A DNA stretch of 47,786 bases from the NCBI GenBank assembly GCA_963636105.1, contig CAVHIG010000006.1, positions 1-47,786 of the forward strand, in the 5' to 3' direction. The notes below the pieces were generated by a model that worked only from the letters and a program-made list of their open reading frames with translations, was not told the origin of the DNA and made no database searches. This document shows positions 32,045-40,202 of the stretch, in pieces. The stretch comes from CAVHIG01 sp963636105. GTDB lineage: Bacteria; Bacillota; Clostridia; Peptostreptococcales; Anaerovoracaceae. The position numbers and the translations under genes were made by a program. Position 1 is the first letter of the stretch. Each line of letters starts with the position of its first letter.

Positions 32045-33423
32045 AAATATACATCGACACCTTGGGCTGTCCGAAGAATCAAAATGATTCGGAGACGGCG
32101 GCAGGAATTTTGGAAAAGGCCGGGCATGAAATCACGGCGGAGCCTTACGGGGCAGATGTCATAATGGTAAATACCTGCGGCTTTATAAATGACGCGAAAA
32201 AGGAGTCAATAGACAGAATTTTTGAGATGGCAGACATCAAGGGCGAGGCGCTTTTGGTAGTCTCGGGCTGTCTCTCGCAGCGCTATGGCGAGGAGCTCTA
32301 TAAGGAAATGCCCGAGGTAGACCTTTTCATCGGCGTAAACGAATACACCGAGCTCCCGAGGCTGCTCTCCGCGCTCGCGGGGAAAAAGGCCGTTTCCGCA
32401 GAGGCCAGAGAAAAATACTTTTGCGGACCCTGCGACGCATTTGACAATTGCACGGAGAGAAAAATCGCCGAAAACCCTTATACCGCAACGCTCAAAATCG
32501 CCGAAGGCTGCGACAATGTATGCACATATTGCATAATTCCGAAGATCAGAGGCGGCTACAGAAGTCGCAGGATGGAGGACGTGCTCGCGGAGGCCGAGAT
32601 GCTCGCAAAGAAGGGCTGCAAGGAGCTTGTACTCATCGCGCAGGATATCTCCGCATATGGCATGGATATATATGGAAAATATTCCCTGGCGGAGCTTTTG
32701 AGAAGGCTTTGCAAAATCGACGGTATTCGCTGGATAAGGCTCATGTATTGCTACGACGACAGGATTACGGACGAGCTCATCGAGGTGATGGCAAGCGAGG
32801 AAAAAATTTGCCATTATATAGACATTCCGATTCAGCACAGCAGCGATAGGATACTCACGGCGATGAACAGGCGTTCAAACCGCGCGGGGATTGTAAATAC
32901 GATAAAGAAGCTGCGGGCGGCGATGCCGGATATACACATCAGGACGACGCTGATTACGGGCTTTCCGGGCGAGACGCGTGAGGATTTTGAGGATCTTTGC
33001 GAGTTTGTCGCGGAAACGGCGTTTGAGCGGCTGGGTGTCTTTGCCTACTCAAAGGAGGAGGGCACGCTTGCGGCGGAGATGAAAAATCAGGTGCGCTCGG
33101 ATGTGAAGGAGCGGCGCAGGGATAAGATTATGCGGATGCAGCTTGAGATTTCGCTTGCGAAGAACCAGGAGAAGGTCGGCAAGGTGCTTGAGGTGATGGT
33201 CGATGGAGTAGACGAGGACGGAGCTTATGTGGGCAGGAGCCGCTATGACGCGCCGGAGATCGATAATTCGGTGATATTTACATCGGAGAGAGAGCTTAGG
33301 CCGGGGGACATTGTAAATGTGGAGATTACGGATGCGTTTGACTATGACTTGGCGGGGGTAGAAATAACTTGCAAAAGCAAGCTTTCCGGCGGAGCAGAAA
33401 AGCAAGCGAGAGCGAACAGCTAA
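32041..33423 (+). CDS. rimO: Ribosomal protein S12 methylthiotransferase RimO, 460 aa
   Basis: Radical-SAM enzyme that methylthiolates an Asp of ribosomal protein S12. The N-terminal MTTase domain begins YIDTLGCPKNQNDSE and has its cluster Cys residues, including VNTCGF and VSGCLSQRY. The radical-SAM motif is CDNVCTYC with Cys157, Cys161 and Cys164. A C-terminal TRAM domain (GKVLEVMVDGVDEDGAYVGR) ends the protein. DSE after the first Cys and GCPKN favour RimO over MiaB. The start is TTG, overlapping the ftsK stop as TTGA, with GAGGAGG upstream. Two 11-mer copies lie within it (32389, 33010). Confidence 0.95.
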   Translation: MKIYIDTLGCPKNQNDSETAAGILEKAGHEITAEPYGADVIMVNTCGFINDAKKESIDRIFEMADIKGEALLVVSGCLSQRYGEELYKEMPEVDLFIGVNEYTELPRLLSALAGKKAVSAEAREKYFCGPCDAFDNCTERKIAENPYTATLKIAEGCDNVCTYCIIPKIRGGYRSRRMEDVLAEAEMLAKKGCKELVLIAQDISAYGMDIYGKYSLAELLRRLCKIDGIRWIRLMYCYDDRITDELIEVMASEEKICHYIDIPIQHSSDRILTAMNRRSNRAGIVNTIKKLRAAMPDIHIRTTLITGFPGETREDFEDLCEFVAETAFERLGVFAYSKEEGTLAAEMKNQVRSDVKERRRDKIMRMQLEISLAKNQEKVGKVLEVMVDGVDEDGAYVGRSRYDAPEIDNSVIFTSERELRPGDIVNVEITDAFDYDLAGVEITCKSKLSGGAEKQARANS

Positions 33424-33447
33424 CATCTAATATGAAGGGAGAAACAA

Positions 33448-33999
33448 ATGAATTTACCAAATAAACTTACGATGGGACGGGTGGTCGCGGTACCCTTTTT
33501 TATCGCGGCTTACATGCTCGGATATTATCCGGCGGCCTTTATAATCTTTATTTTGGCATCGCTTACGGATATGCTGGATGGAAAGATTGCCAGAAAATAC
33601 AATCTTGTGACAAACTTCGGAAAGATAATGGATCCGCTCGCGGACAAGGTGCTCGTGTACTCGGCATTTTGTCTGATGGTGGAAAACGGCATGGTGCCGG
33701 CATGGATGCTTATTGTAATCCTTGCCCGTGAATTTGCGGTTGCGGGCATGAGGACAGTGGCAGCCTCCGAGGGCATTGTAATCGCAGCCGGCATGAGTGG
33801 CAAGATAAAGACAGTGCTTCAGATGATAGCTGTGCCGCTTCTCTTGCTCTATTCCTGGCTCGCCGCGGCGATTGCGGAGGGCGGCGTGACTGTCGCCGTT
33901 TACTACGCGGCATATGCCTTCCTGTGGGCTTCACTTATTATGACAATTGTGTCAGGAATAGAATATATTGTAAAAAACAAGGAGGTTTTTAGGCAATAA
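33448..33999 (+). CDS. pgsA: CDP-diacylglycerol-glycerol-3-phosphate 3-phosphatidyltransferase, 183 aa
   Basis: Makes phosphatidylglycerophosphate, precursor of phosphatidylglycerol. The CDP-alcohol phosphotransferase signature is complete: DMLDGKIARK, then eight residues to GKIMDPLADKV with the catalytic Asp pairs. Hydrophobic segments before and after fit a multi-pass membrane protein. It starts LPNKLTMGRVVAVPFFI, typical of PgsA. GAAGGGAGAAA precedes the ATG. The stop overlaps the cinA start by one base (TAATG). rimO-pgsA-cinA-recA is a widespread Firmicute neighbourhood. Confidence 0.95.
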   Translation: MNLPNKLTMGRVVAVPFFIAAYMLGYYPAAFIIFILASLTDMLDGKIARKYNLVTNFGKIMDPLADKVLVYSAFCLMVENGMVPAWMLIVILAREFAVAGMRTVAASEGIVIAAGMSGKIKTVLQMIAVPLLLLYSWLAAAIAEGGVTVAVYYAAYAFLWASLIMTIVSGIEYIVKNKEVFRQ

Positions 34000-35246
34000 T
34001 GAAGACAGCGATTTTGACTATAGGTACTGAGATCTTATTTGGTCAGATTACAAATACGAATACCGTCTATCTTTCGCAGCAGCTCAATCACCTGGGCTAT
34101 GATGTTATGTACCATTTGACGGTCGGTGATAATCCGCAGCGTGTGAAAAAGCTCATAGTGGATGCTTTTAAGGAGGTTGACCTGATTTTGACGACGGGAG
34201 GCCTGGGACCTACGCAGGATGATTTGACAAAGGAGATGATCTGCGAGGTATTTGGGGATGAGCTGGTGCTGCACGAGCCGAGCATGAGGGCGCTTGAGGA
34301 TAATTTCGCAAAGCGCGGTTATGTGATGACGGAAAATAATATAAAGCAGGCATATATGCCTTCAAGGGCTGTAGTGCTCGATAATGACGCGGGCACAGCT
34401 CCCGGTTTTGCGCTTGAGAAGGACGGCAAGATCATAATCTCGATGCCGGGACCTCCGCGCGAGATGAAGAGAATGTTTGAGCTCAAGGTTTTGCCATTTT
34501 TGAAGAGCAAGCAGGATTCTGTCATCGCCTACAGGCTGATAAAGTTTATGGGCATAGGCGAGTCCGCTCTGGAGACTGAGCTTTTGGAATTTATAGACGG
34601 TCAGACGGATCCTACTCTTGCGACCTACGCAAAGGAGGGCGAGAGCTATCTACGCATAGCTTCAAAGCGCGCTACCGAAGAGGAGGCTATGGCGGCTGTA
34701 GATGAAATGCTTGCAAAGGTGAAGGCAAAGCTTGGAAAATATATCTACAGCTGTGATAATGAGGAATTTGTGGATGTTGTTGTAAAGAAGCTTATGGAAA
34801 ACGGGCTTTCGCTTTCAAGCGCGGAGAGCTGTACAGGTGGTATGTTTGCGCAGACTATTACTGATGTCCCGGGCGTCTCCTCGGTATTTGACAGGGGCAT
34901 TGTAACGTACAGCAATCAGGCAAAGATGGAGGAGCTCGGGGTAAGGCCGGAGACCTTGGAGCGCTATGGAGCTGTCAGCGAGGAGACGGCGGTGGAAATG
35001 GCGAGGGGCCTGCAAAGGGTGAGTGGAAGCGATCTGTGTATAGCGGTGACGGGCATAGCAGGCCCGGGTGGCGGTACAGAAGAAAAGCCTGTAGGCCTTG
35101 TGTACATTTGTCTTGTATACGGCGACAAATGCGTGCCGAAAAAGGTGGTACAGCGCAATGTAGGCAGAAAGGCTATACGCGAGCGCACCGTCCTGAATAT
35201 GCTCTCCATGGTATATAAAATGCTTTGCGAGATAGAAGCGGAATAA
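33999..35246 (+). CDS. cinA: CinA, competence/damage-inducible protein with NMN deamidase domain, 415 aa
   Basis: Two-domain CinA. The N-terminal MoeA/MogA-like half (AILTIGTEILFGQITNTNT, LTTGGLGPTQDD, MPGPPREMKRMFE) belongs to the COG1058 family with pyrophosphatase activity in some members. The C-terminal half (SSAESCTGGMFAQTITDVPG, VTGIAGPGGGTEEKPVGLVY) is the nicotinamide-nucleotide amidohydrolase family used in NAD salvage. In Streptococcus it is cotranscribed with recA and induced in competence. Here recA follows after 348 bases and has its own promoter, with a terminator between, so coupling is loose. RBS GGAGG lies inside the pgsA tail. Confidence 0.95.
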   Translation: MKTAILTIGTEILFGQITNTNTVYLSQQLNHLGYDVMYHLTVGDNPQRVKKLIVDAFKEVDLILTTGGLGPTQDDLTKEMICEVFGDELVLHEPSMRALEDNFAKRGYVMTENNIKQAYMPSRAVVLDNDAGTAPGFALEKDGKIIISMPGPPREMKRMFELKVLPFLKSKQDSVIAYRLIKFMGIGESALETELLEFIDGQTDPTLATYAKEGESYLRIASKRATEEEAMAAVDEMLAKVKAKLGKYIYSCDNEEFVDVVVKKLMENGLSLSSAESCTGGMFAQTITDVPGVSSVFDRGIVTYSNQAKMEELGVRPETLERYGAVSEETAVEMARGLQRVSGSDLCIAVTGIAGPGGGTEEKPVGLVYICLVYGDKCVPKKVVQRNVGRKAIRERTVLNMLSMVYKMLCEIEAE

Positions 35247-35287
35247 AAATACTGCCGGTAAGCGATGGCAGCTTTGCAAATGATATG

Positions 35288-35340
35288 ATACCTCCAAAGA
35301 AGACAAGGTAATTGACCAAAATCTTTTTTGGAGGTATTTT
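35288..35340 (+). terminator. Rho-independent terminator after cinA
   Basis: ATACCTCCAAA (35288-35298) pairs with TTTGGAGGTAT (35327-35337), extended by AAGA/TCTT inside, and a T-run follows. Confidence 0.8.
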
Positions 35341-35436
35341 GATGCGCGAGATTCAAAGTGCGGAGCTGAGCAAAGGGAAGGGTAAATTACAAATTCCATA
35401 GAAATATAAATGAAACCAAAAAATTACAAAAATATA

Positions 35437-35513
35437 TTGCATTTGTAAGTAGGATGTGATATTATAAGGCTGTAGAAAAGCAGCGAGCTGTGAACCGCTA
35501 ATAAGCGACAGCT
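35437..35513 (+). promoter_or_regulatory. Possible distal recA promoter followed by a hairpin
   Basis: TTGCAT (35437-35442), 17 bases, TATTAT (35460-35465). Downstream lies a hairpin: AGCTGT (35486-35491) with ACAGCT (35508-35513), and inside it CGCT-AATA-AGCG. The second, closer recA promoter is more convincing, so this one may be minor. Confidence 0.4.
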
Positions 35514-35527
35514 ACAATAAAAAGTGC

Positions 35528-35575
35528 TTGACTAAACGGGCACAATGGGGTATCATTAAAAAAGAACAAATGTTC
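35528..35575 (+). promoter_or_regulatory. recA promoter with LexA-type operator
   Basis: TTGACT (35528-35533), 17 bases, TATCAT (35551-35556), then GAACAAATGTTC at 35564-35575. GAAC-N4-GTTC is the core of the Gram-positive LexA (DinR) box; here it covers the expected start point, so recA should be SOS-controlled. Confidence 0.8.
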
Positions 35576-35594
35576 ACATCACGGAGGGATTATT

Positions 35595-36725
35595 ATGGCA
35601 GCAAGCAAGACAGTCACAAAGACAGTAAATTTACTAAATTCGCAGGAGGCGAAGGCGAAGGCGCTTGAGGAGGCGCTCAAGCAAATAAGAAAAGATTTTG
35701 GTCAGGGCGCCATTATGAGACTTGGAGATGATGCAGCAAAGCTGAATATCGAAGCTATCTCCACAGGCTCTATAAGTCTTGATATAGCTACAGGTATAGG
35801 TGGTATTCCTCGCGGAAGGGTCATCGAGATATACGGACCGGAATCCTCCGGAAAGACCACACTCACATTGCATATAATAGCAGAAGCGCAAAAGGCCGGA
35901 GGCAAGGCAGCCTTCATAGATGCTGAGCATGCGCTTGATCCGGAATATGCCGCAAATCTCGGCGTAGATGTGGACGAGCTTTTGGTATCCCAGCCGGATA
36001 CAGGCGAGCAGGCTCTTGAAATATGCGAGCTCTTGGTACGAAGCGGTGCTCTTGATGTAGTAGTAGTGGACTCTGTAGCCGCGCTGGTACCGAAATCCGA
36101 GATTCAGGGCGATATGGGAGATTCTCATGTAGGCGCGCAGGCCAGACTCATGTCACAGGCTCTGAGAAAGCTCACAGGCGCGATAAATAAATCAAATACA
36201 GCCGTTGTATTTATAAATCAGCTCCGTGAAAAGGTGGGCGTACTCTACGGCCCGTCAGAGACTACCACAGGCGGCAGAGCTCTCAAATTTTATTCCACGA
36301 TGCGCTTTGATGTGAGAAAAGTAGAGAGTATAAAGGTTGGAGACAATATCATCGGAAATAAGACAAGGGTAAAGATCGTAAAGAATAAGGTAGCTCCTCC
36401 TTTCAAGCAGGCAGAATTTGACATCATGTACGGCGTAGGCATATCAAAGTCCGCGGACGTGATGGAGAGCGCTGTAAATGCCGGAATCATCGAAAAATCA
36501 GGTTCCTGGTATAGCTTTGAAGGCAATAAGATCGGTCAGGGCAGAGAAAATGTAAAGGCATATCTCGATGAAAATCCTGATATACTCGACAGAATCACCG
36601 GAATGATAATGGATCGTGTAAAAAAACCTGCAGGCGAAGGTAGCAGCCAGGAATCCGTGCCGGAGGATGAAGCGGCGGAGATCATGGATCTTCTTGTGGA
36701 CGAGGACGGCGTTATAATCGAATAA
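35595..36725 (+). CDS. recA: Recombinase RecA, 376 aa
   Basis: ATP-dependent strand-exchange protein and SOS coprotease. Walker A is GPESSGKT at residues 81-88; VVVDSVAALVPKSEIQGDMG, the L1/L2 region (GALKFYSTMRFDVRKVE is nearby) and NKVAPPFKQAEFDIMYG are all typical. The N-terminus has a short extra basic tail before the usual helix KALEEALKQIRKDFGQGAIM. The C-terminus is acidic, ending in LVDEDGVIIE, as is common. CGGAGGG lies upstream of the ATG. Single-gene transcription unit bounded by an SOS promoter and a terminator. It contains no copy of the 11-mer. Confidence 0.98.
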   Translation: MAASKTVTKTVNLLNSQEAKAKALEEALKQIRKDFGQGAIMRLGDDAAKLNIEAISTGSISLDIATGIGGIPRGRVIEIYGPESSGKTTLTLHIIAEAQKAGGKAAFIDAEHALDPEYAANLGVDVDELLVSQPDTGEQALEICELLVRSGALDVVVVDSVAALVPKSEIQGDMGDSHVGAQARLMSQALRKLTGAINKSNTAVVFINQLREKVGVLYGPSETTTGGRALKFYSTMRFDVRKVESIKVGDNIIGNKTRVKIVKNKVAPPFKQAEFDIMYGVGISKSADVMESAVNAGIIEKSGSWYSFEGNKIGQGRENVKAYLDENPDILDRITGMIMDRVKKPAGEGSSQESVPEDEAAEIMDLLVDEDGVIIE

Positions 36726-36735
36726 ATAAGTGCTT

Positions 36736-36760
36736 GGGCAGACGTGTTCTGCCCTTTTTT
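36736..36760 (+). terminator. Rho-independent terminator of recA
   Basis: GGGCAG, a 7-base loop, CTGCCC and six T: a canonical short terminator. Confidence 0.92.
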
Positions 36761-36791
36761 ATGTCTTCTTAAAGATTGGCTCTTTTTGCGT

Positions 36792-36847
36792 AAATTCGTA
36801 TTTATACCGCGAGAAAGCATAGCAATATTCGTATTTGTCCGAACATT
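36792..36847. promoter_or_regulatory. PurBox-like sites upstream of purE
   Basis: AAATTCG (36792), AATATTCG (36824-36831) and CGAACATT (36840-36847) share the CGAA core of PurR boxes. CGAACATT is identical to the purC site. They lie 46 or more bases upstream of the -35, farther than at purC, which would suit activation or upstream loading rather than direct occlusion. Confidence 0.55.
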
Positions 36848-36892
36848 AAACTCAAAAACAAATATAAATTTCTCAAAAAATTGGACGTTTTA

Positions 36893-36921
36893 TTGACACC
36901 ACCCCGATTTTACATTATCCT
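36893..36921 (+). promoter_or_regulatory. Promoter of the purE-purM-purN cluster
   Basis: TTGACA (36893-36898), 17 bases, TATCCT (36916-36921), about 65 bases before purE. Confidence 0.7.
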
Positions 36922-36985
36922 AAAAGTAAATTGTTGGATTAAAATTGTAGATATTTAAAAATGAGCCTTATACGCAGGAGGGACA

Positions 36986-37498
36986 ATGAAAAAAGTTGCA
37001 ATAATCATGGGCAGTGACAGCGATCTGCCGGTAGTAGAAAAAGCCATAGACAAGCTCAAGGCCTTTGAAGTGCCTTTTGAGGTGCATGTATATTCCGCAC
37101 ACAGGACACCAGAGGAAGCTGGAAAATTTGCCGCAGAAGCGCAGAAAAACGGCTTTGGAGTCATCATAGCGGCAGCGGGCAAGGCAGCACATCTTGCGGG
37201 AGCGCTGGCAGCAAAGAGCACACTTCCTGTAATCGGCATACCGGTAAAATCCTCGGCGCTTGACGGCATGGACGCTCTTTTATCAACGGTGCAGATGCCT
37301 CCGGGAATTCCGGTAGCTACAGTGGGCATAGACGGAGCCGCAAATGCAGCCCTCCTTGCCATAGAGATGCTTGCCATAGAAGACGCAGGCCTTTCAAAAA
37401 AGCTTTCGGACTTTAGAAAAAAAGAGACGGAAAAGGTTCTTGAAAAGGACAAAAACCTGGCCGCAAAATACAATCAGCCGGAAGATATAGCTTTATAG
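36986..37498 (+). CDS. purE: N5-carboxyaminoimidazole ribonucleotide mutase or AIR carboxylase PurE, 170 aa
   Basis: Forms CAIR for purine synthesis. Motifs: IIMGSDSDLPVVEKAID at the start, VYSAHRTPEEAGKFA with the catalytic His, AAAGKAAHLAGALAAKSTLPVIG and PPGIPVATVGIDGAANAALLA. Length is standard. Whether it is class I (needs PurK) or class II (uses CO2 directly) cannot be settled by eye; AGKAAHLAG replaces the AGGAAHLPG usual in class I enzymes, and no purK is in the cluster, which hints at class II. AGGAGG lies just upstream of the ATG. Confidence 0.95.
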   Translation: MKKVAIIMGSDSDLPVVEKAIDKLKAFEVPFEVHVYSAHRTPEEAGKFAAEAQKNGFGVIIAAAGKAAHLAGALAAKSTLPVIGIPVKSSALDGMDALLSTVQMPPGIPVATVGIDGAANAALLAIEMLAIEDAGLSKKLSDFRKKETEKVLEKDKNLAAKYNQPEDIAL

Positions 37499-37582
37499 CG
37501 CAGTACCGGACGCCCCTGCGACTACAAGGGCGGACAAAGAATATAAGGGATTATTTGCCTGGATGAAAGGAAGAAAAAGAAC

Positions 37583-38623
37583 ATGAAAAATTCAAAATCA
37601 GACAGCTACGCGGCAGCGGGCGTGGACATTACAGCAGGATACAAAGCGGTCGAGCTTATGAAGGAGCATGTGGCCAAAACCATGACAAGCGGCGTGCTTT
37701 CGGGCATAGGCGGCTTTGGCGGACTCTTTGAGCTGGATCTTACAGGCATCACAAAGCCAGTACTTGTAAGCGGCACCGACGGAGTAGGTACAAAGCTTAA
37801 AATAGCATTCCTCATGGACAAGCACGATACAGTAGGCATAGATTGCGTGGCCATGTGCGTAAATGACATAATCTGCTGCGGCGCAAAGCCACTCTTTTTC
37901 CTGGACTACATCGCATGCGGCAAAAACGTCCCTGAAAGAATCGCGGATATCGTAAAAGGCGTAGCAGAGGGCTGTGTGCAGTCGGGCTGCGCGCTCATAG
38001 GCGGTGAGACAGCTGAGATGCCGGGCTTTTACCCGGAAGACGAATATGACCTTGCGGGCTTTTCCGTGGGAGTTGTAGACAAAGATAAAATTTTGAAAAA
38101 CGATACCGTAAAAGAAGGCGATGTCATCATAGCGCTCCCTTCAAGCGGCGTACACTCAAACGGCTTTTCGCTCGTAAGAAAGGTCTTTGACGTAGAAAAT
38201 GAAGATATAAAGAGCCCGCTTGCGGAGCTTGGCGGCAAATCCATCGGCGAGACGCTGCTTGCGCCTACGAAAATATACGTAAAACCGATGCTCGCGCTCT
38301 TTGAGGCAGTTTCCGCAAAGGCTGTATCCCACATCACAGGCGGAGGCTTCTATGAAAACATCCCAAGAAGCATCCCGAAGGGCTACGCCGCAAGGATCAA
38401 AAAAGAAGACGTCAAGGTCCTGCCTATCTTCAAGCTCATAGCAGAGCGCGGCGGCATTCCTGAAAGAGACATGTTCAATACCTTCAATATGGGCGTGGGC
38501 ATGAGCGTAGTCGTAGCGAAAGAGGATGCGGAAACGGCGCTTTCCGTGCTCAAGGCCGCGGGTGAGGATGCTTACATCGTGGGCGATATCGTAAAATCAG
38601 ACGAGGGCATCATCCTTATTTAA
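37583..38623 (+). CDS. purM: Phosphoribosylformylglycinamidine cyclo-ligase, 346 aa
   Basis: ATP-dependent ring closure of FGAM to AIR. N-terminal landmarks are DSYAAAGVDITAGYKAVELM, GGFGGLFEL and VSGTDGVGTKLKIAF; CVNDIICCGAKPLFFLDYIA and GGETAEMPGFY follow; ITGGGFYENIPRSIPKG marks the C-terminal domain. Full length, motifs intact. GAAAGGAAG is the ribosome binding site. It contains two copies of the 11-mer, one in each orientation (38306 and 38528), both in variable surface-like stretches. An 84-base gap separates it from purE. Confidence 0.97.
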   Translation: MKNSKSDSYAAAGVDITAGYKAVELMKEHVAKTMTSGVLSGIGGFGGLFELDLTGITKPVLVSGTDGVGTKLKIAFLMDKHDTVGIDCVAMCVNDIICCGAKPLFFLDYIACGKNVPERIADIVKGVAEGCVQSGCALIGGETAEMPGFYPEDEYDLAGFSVGVVDKDKILKNDTVKEGDVIIALPSSGVHSNGFSLVRKVFDVENEDIKSPLAELGGKSIGETLLAPTKIYVKPMLALFEAVSAKAVSHITGGGFYENIPRSIPKGYAARIKKEDVKVLPIFKLIAERGGIPERDMFNTFNMGVGMSVVVAKEDAETALSVLKAAGEDAYIVGDIVKSDEGIILI

Positions 38624-38716
38624 AGGACTTTTCAGTAGCCGGACAGCTCAGAGAGCAGATGCGGTTTTGCAGTCGGATAACAAAAATAGAATTTGACATA
38701 TATGGGAGGAACTGTT

Positions 38717-39346
38717 TTGACAGGCAAAAAAACGAAAATTGCTGTGCTCGTCTCAGGAGGCGGCACAAATCTTCAGGCCTTGATAGATGCGCAAAAGAGC
38801 GGAATCATAAAAAGCGGCGAAATCGTACTCGTCGTATCCTCAAACAAGGAGGCCTACGCACTGGAGCGCGCGAAAAATGCCGATATAAAGGGCGTGGTCG
38901 TCTCTCCAAAGGAGTGCGGCTCACAGACAGCGTTTGAGGAGGCCTTGAAGGACGTTTTGAGCAAAAATGAGATAGAGCTTATCGTGCTCGCCGGATTTAT
39001 GACGATATTGAGCGAGAATTTTACGCGAGCTTATCCGAAAAGGATCATAAATGTACATCCGTCGCTCATACCTTCGTTTTGCGGCAAGGGCTATTACGGG
39101 CTCAAGGTGCATGAGGCGGCATTGACATACGGTGTAAAGGTGACAGGCGCTACGGTGCATTTTGTAAATGAGATACCGGACGGCGGCGAGATCATATTGC
39201 AAAAGGCGGTGGAAATCGCGGAGGATGATACTCCGGCGACGCTTCAGAAAAGGGTGATGGAGCAGGCAGAGTGGATATTGCTTCCGCAGGCTGTAGAAAA
39301 GGTTGCTTCCGAAATGGGAGAGAAAGGCGTAGAAAGGGACAGATAA
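38717..39346 (+). CDS. purN: Phosphoribosylglycinamide formyltransferase, 209 aa
   Basis: Transfers the formyl group of 10-formyl-THF to GAR. Motifs: IAVLVSGGGTNLQALID at the N-terminus, LAGFMTILSENFTRAYPKRIINVHPSLIPSFCG in parts carrying the catalytic Asn and His, and GATVHFVNEIPDGGEIILQKAV with the Asp. A TTG at 38717 is seven bases after GGGAGG and is the best start; an in-frame ATG at 38702 has no ribosome binding site since the GGGAGG overlaps it. The stop is immediately followed by the ATG of the cyclohydrolase gene. Confidence 0.95.
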   Translation: MTGKKTKIAVLVSGGGTNLQALIDAQKSGIIKSGEIVLVVSSNKEAYALERAKNADIKGVVVSPKECGSQTAFEEALKDVLSKNEIELIVLAGFMTILSENFTRAYPKRIINVHPSLIPSFCGKGYYGLKVHEAALTYGVKVTGATVHFVNEIPDGGEIILQKAVEIAEDDTPATLQKRVMEQAEWILLPQAVEKVASEMGEKGVERDR

Positions 39347-40126
39347 ATGAGTGTATATGAGACATACAATATAGGAGATATCCTCTCGAAAAATGCATAT
39401 CCGGGAAGGGGCATAATCATAGGAAAATCCGCGGATGGCAAAAAGGCCGTATTTGCATACTTCATAATGGGCAGAAGCGAAAATAGCCGAAACCGCATAT
39501 TTGATGTGCGCGAGGGCGATGTATATACCGTGCCTTATGATGAAAGCAAGGTGGAGGACCCTTCGCTCATAATCTATAGAGCTATAGCGCACACAGGCGA
39601 CTATACAATAGTTACAAACGGCGACCAGACAGATACGATATATGAGGCGCGCCGCGTCGGAAAGAGCTTTGAGGACGCGCTTGGGACGCGCTGCTTTGAG
39701 CCGGATAAGCCGAATTTTACGCCGAGAATAAGCGGCATGATCAAATACTGGGGCGCTAGCTGCTGCACATGCAATGACGCAAAGGATGGCAAAAATAACT
39801 TTGACTTGACATACAAGATGAGCATTTTGAAGAGCGCGGACGCGGAAGGCAGCGCTTGCAATCGCTATTATTACAACTACAACGCACTGCCGGGCGTAGG
39901 TCATTTTATCCATACCTACGAAAATGACGGAAATCCGCTGCCGACATTCTGCGGTGAGCCCGAGAGAATAAAAATCCCAAATTGCATAGAGGACTTTACA
40001 AATGAAATCTGGGAAAACTTAAATAAGGACAATAAGATTTCACTTTACGTCTCATATGTCGACTTGGAAAGCAGAGAAAGCGACTTCCGTTTGAAAAACA
40101 AATGGGAAGAAAATAACGGAAAATAA
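39347..40126 (+). CDS. purO: Stand-alone IMP cyclohydrolase, PurO-like, 259 aa
   Basis: I recognise the IMP_cyclohyd family, first known from archaeal PurO, which closes FAICAR to IMP. Landmarks: YPGRGIIIGKSADGKKAVFAYFIMGRS near the start (given only as a landmark region), SRNRIF, DPSLIIYRAI, TNGDQTDTIYE and DDNFTPRISG-like NFTPRISGM. Typical PurH is bifunctional, but here the next gene encodes only the formyltransferase half, so this protein must supply the cyclohydrolase step. It starts directly after the purN stop with AAAGGGACAG upstream. No PurH-type N-terminal domain is present anywhere in the window. Confidence 0.82.
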   Translation: MSVYETYNIGDILSKNAYPGRGIIIGKSADGKKAVFAYFIMGRSENSRNRIFDVREGDVYTVPYDESKVEDPSLIIYRAIAHTGDYTIVTNGDQTDTIYEARRVGKSFEDALGTRCFEPDKPNFTPRISGMIKYWGASCCTCNDAKDGKNNFDLTYKMSILKSADAEGSACNRYYYNYNALPGVGHFIHTYENDGNPLPTFCGEPERIKIPNCIEDFTNEIWENLNKDNKISLYVSYVDLESRESDFRLKNKWEENNGK

Positions 40127-40202
40127 AAGATAAATTATTTGAGCCGACGCAAGGCGGCAGACATGATTACTTGAGCCGATGGGCGGAATGGAGATTTTTA
40201 CA

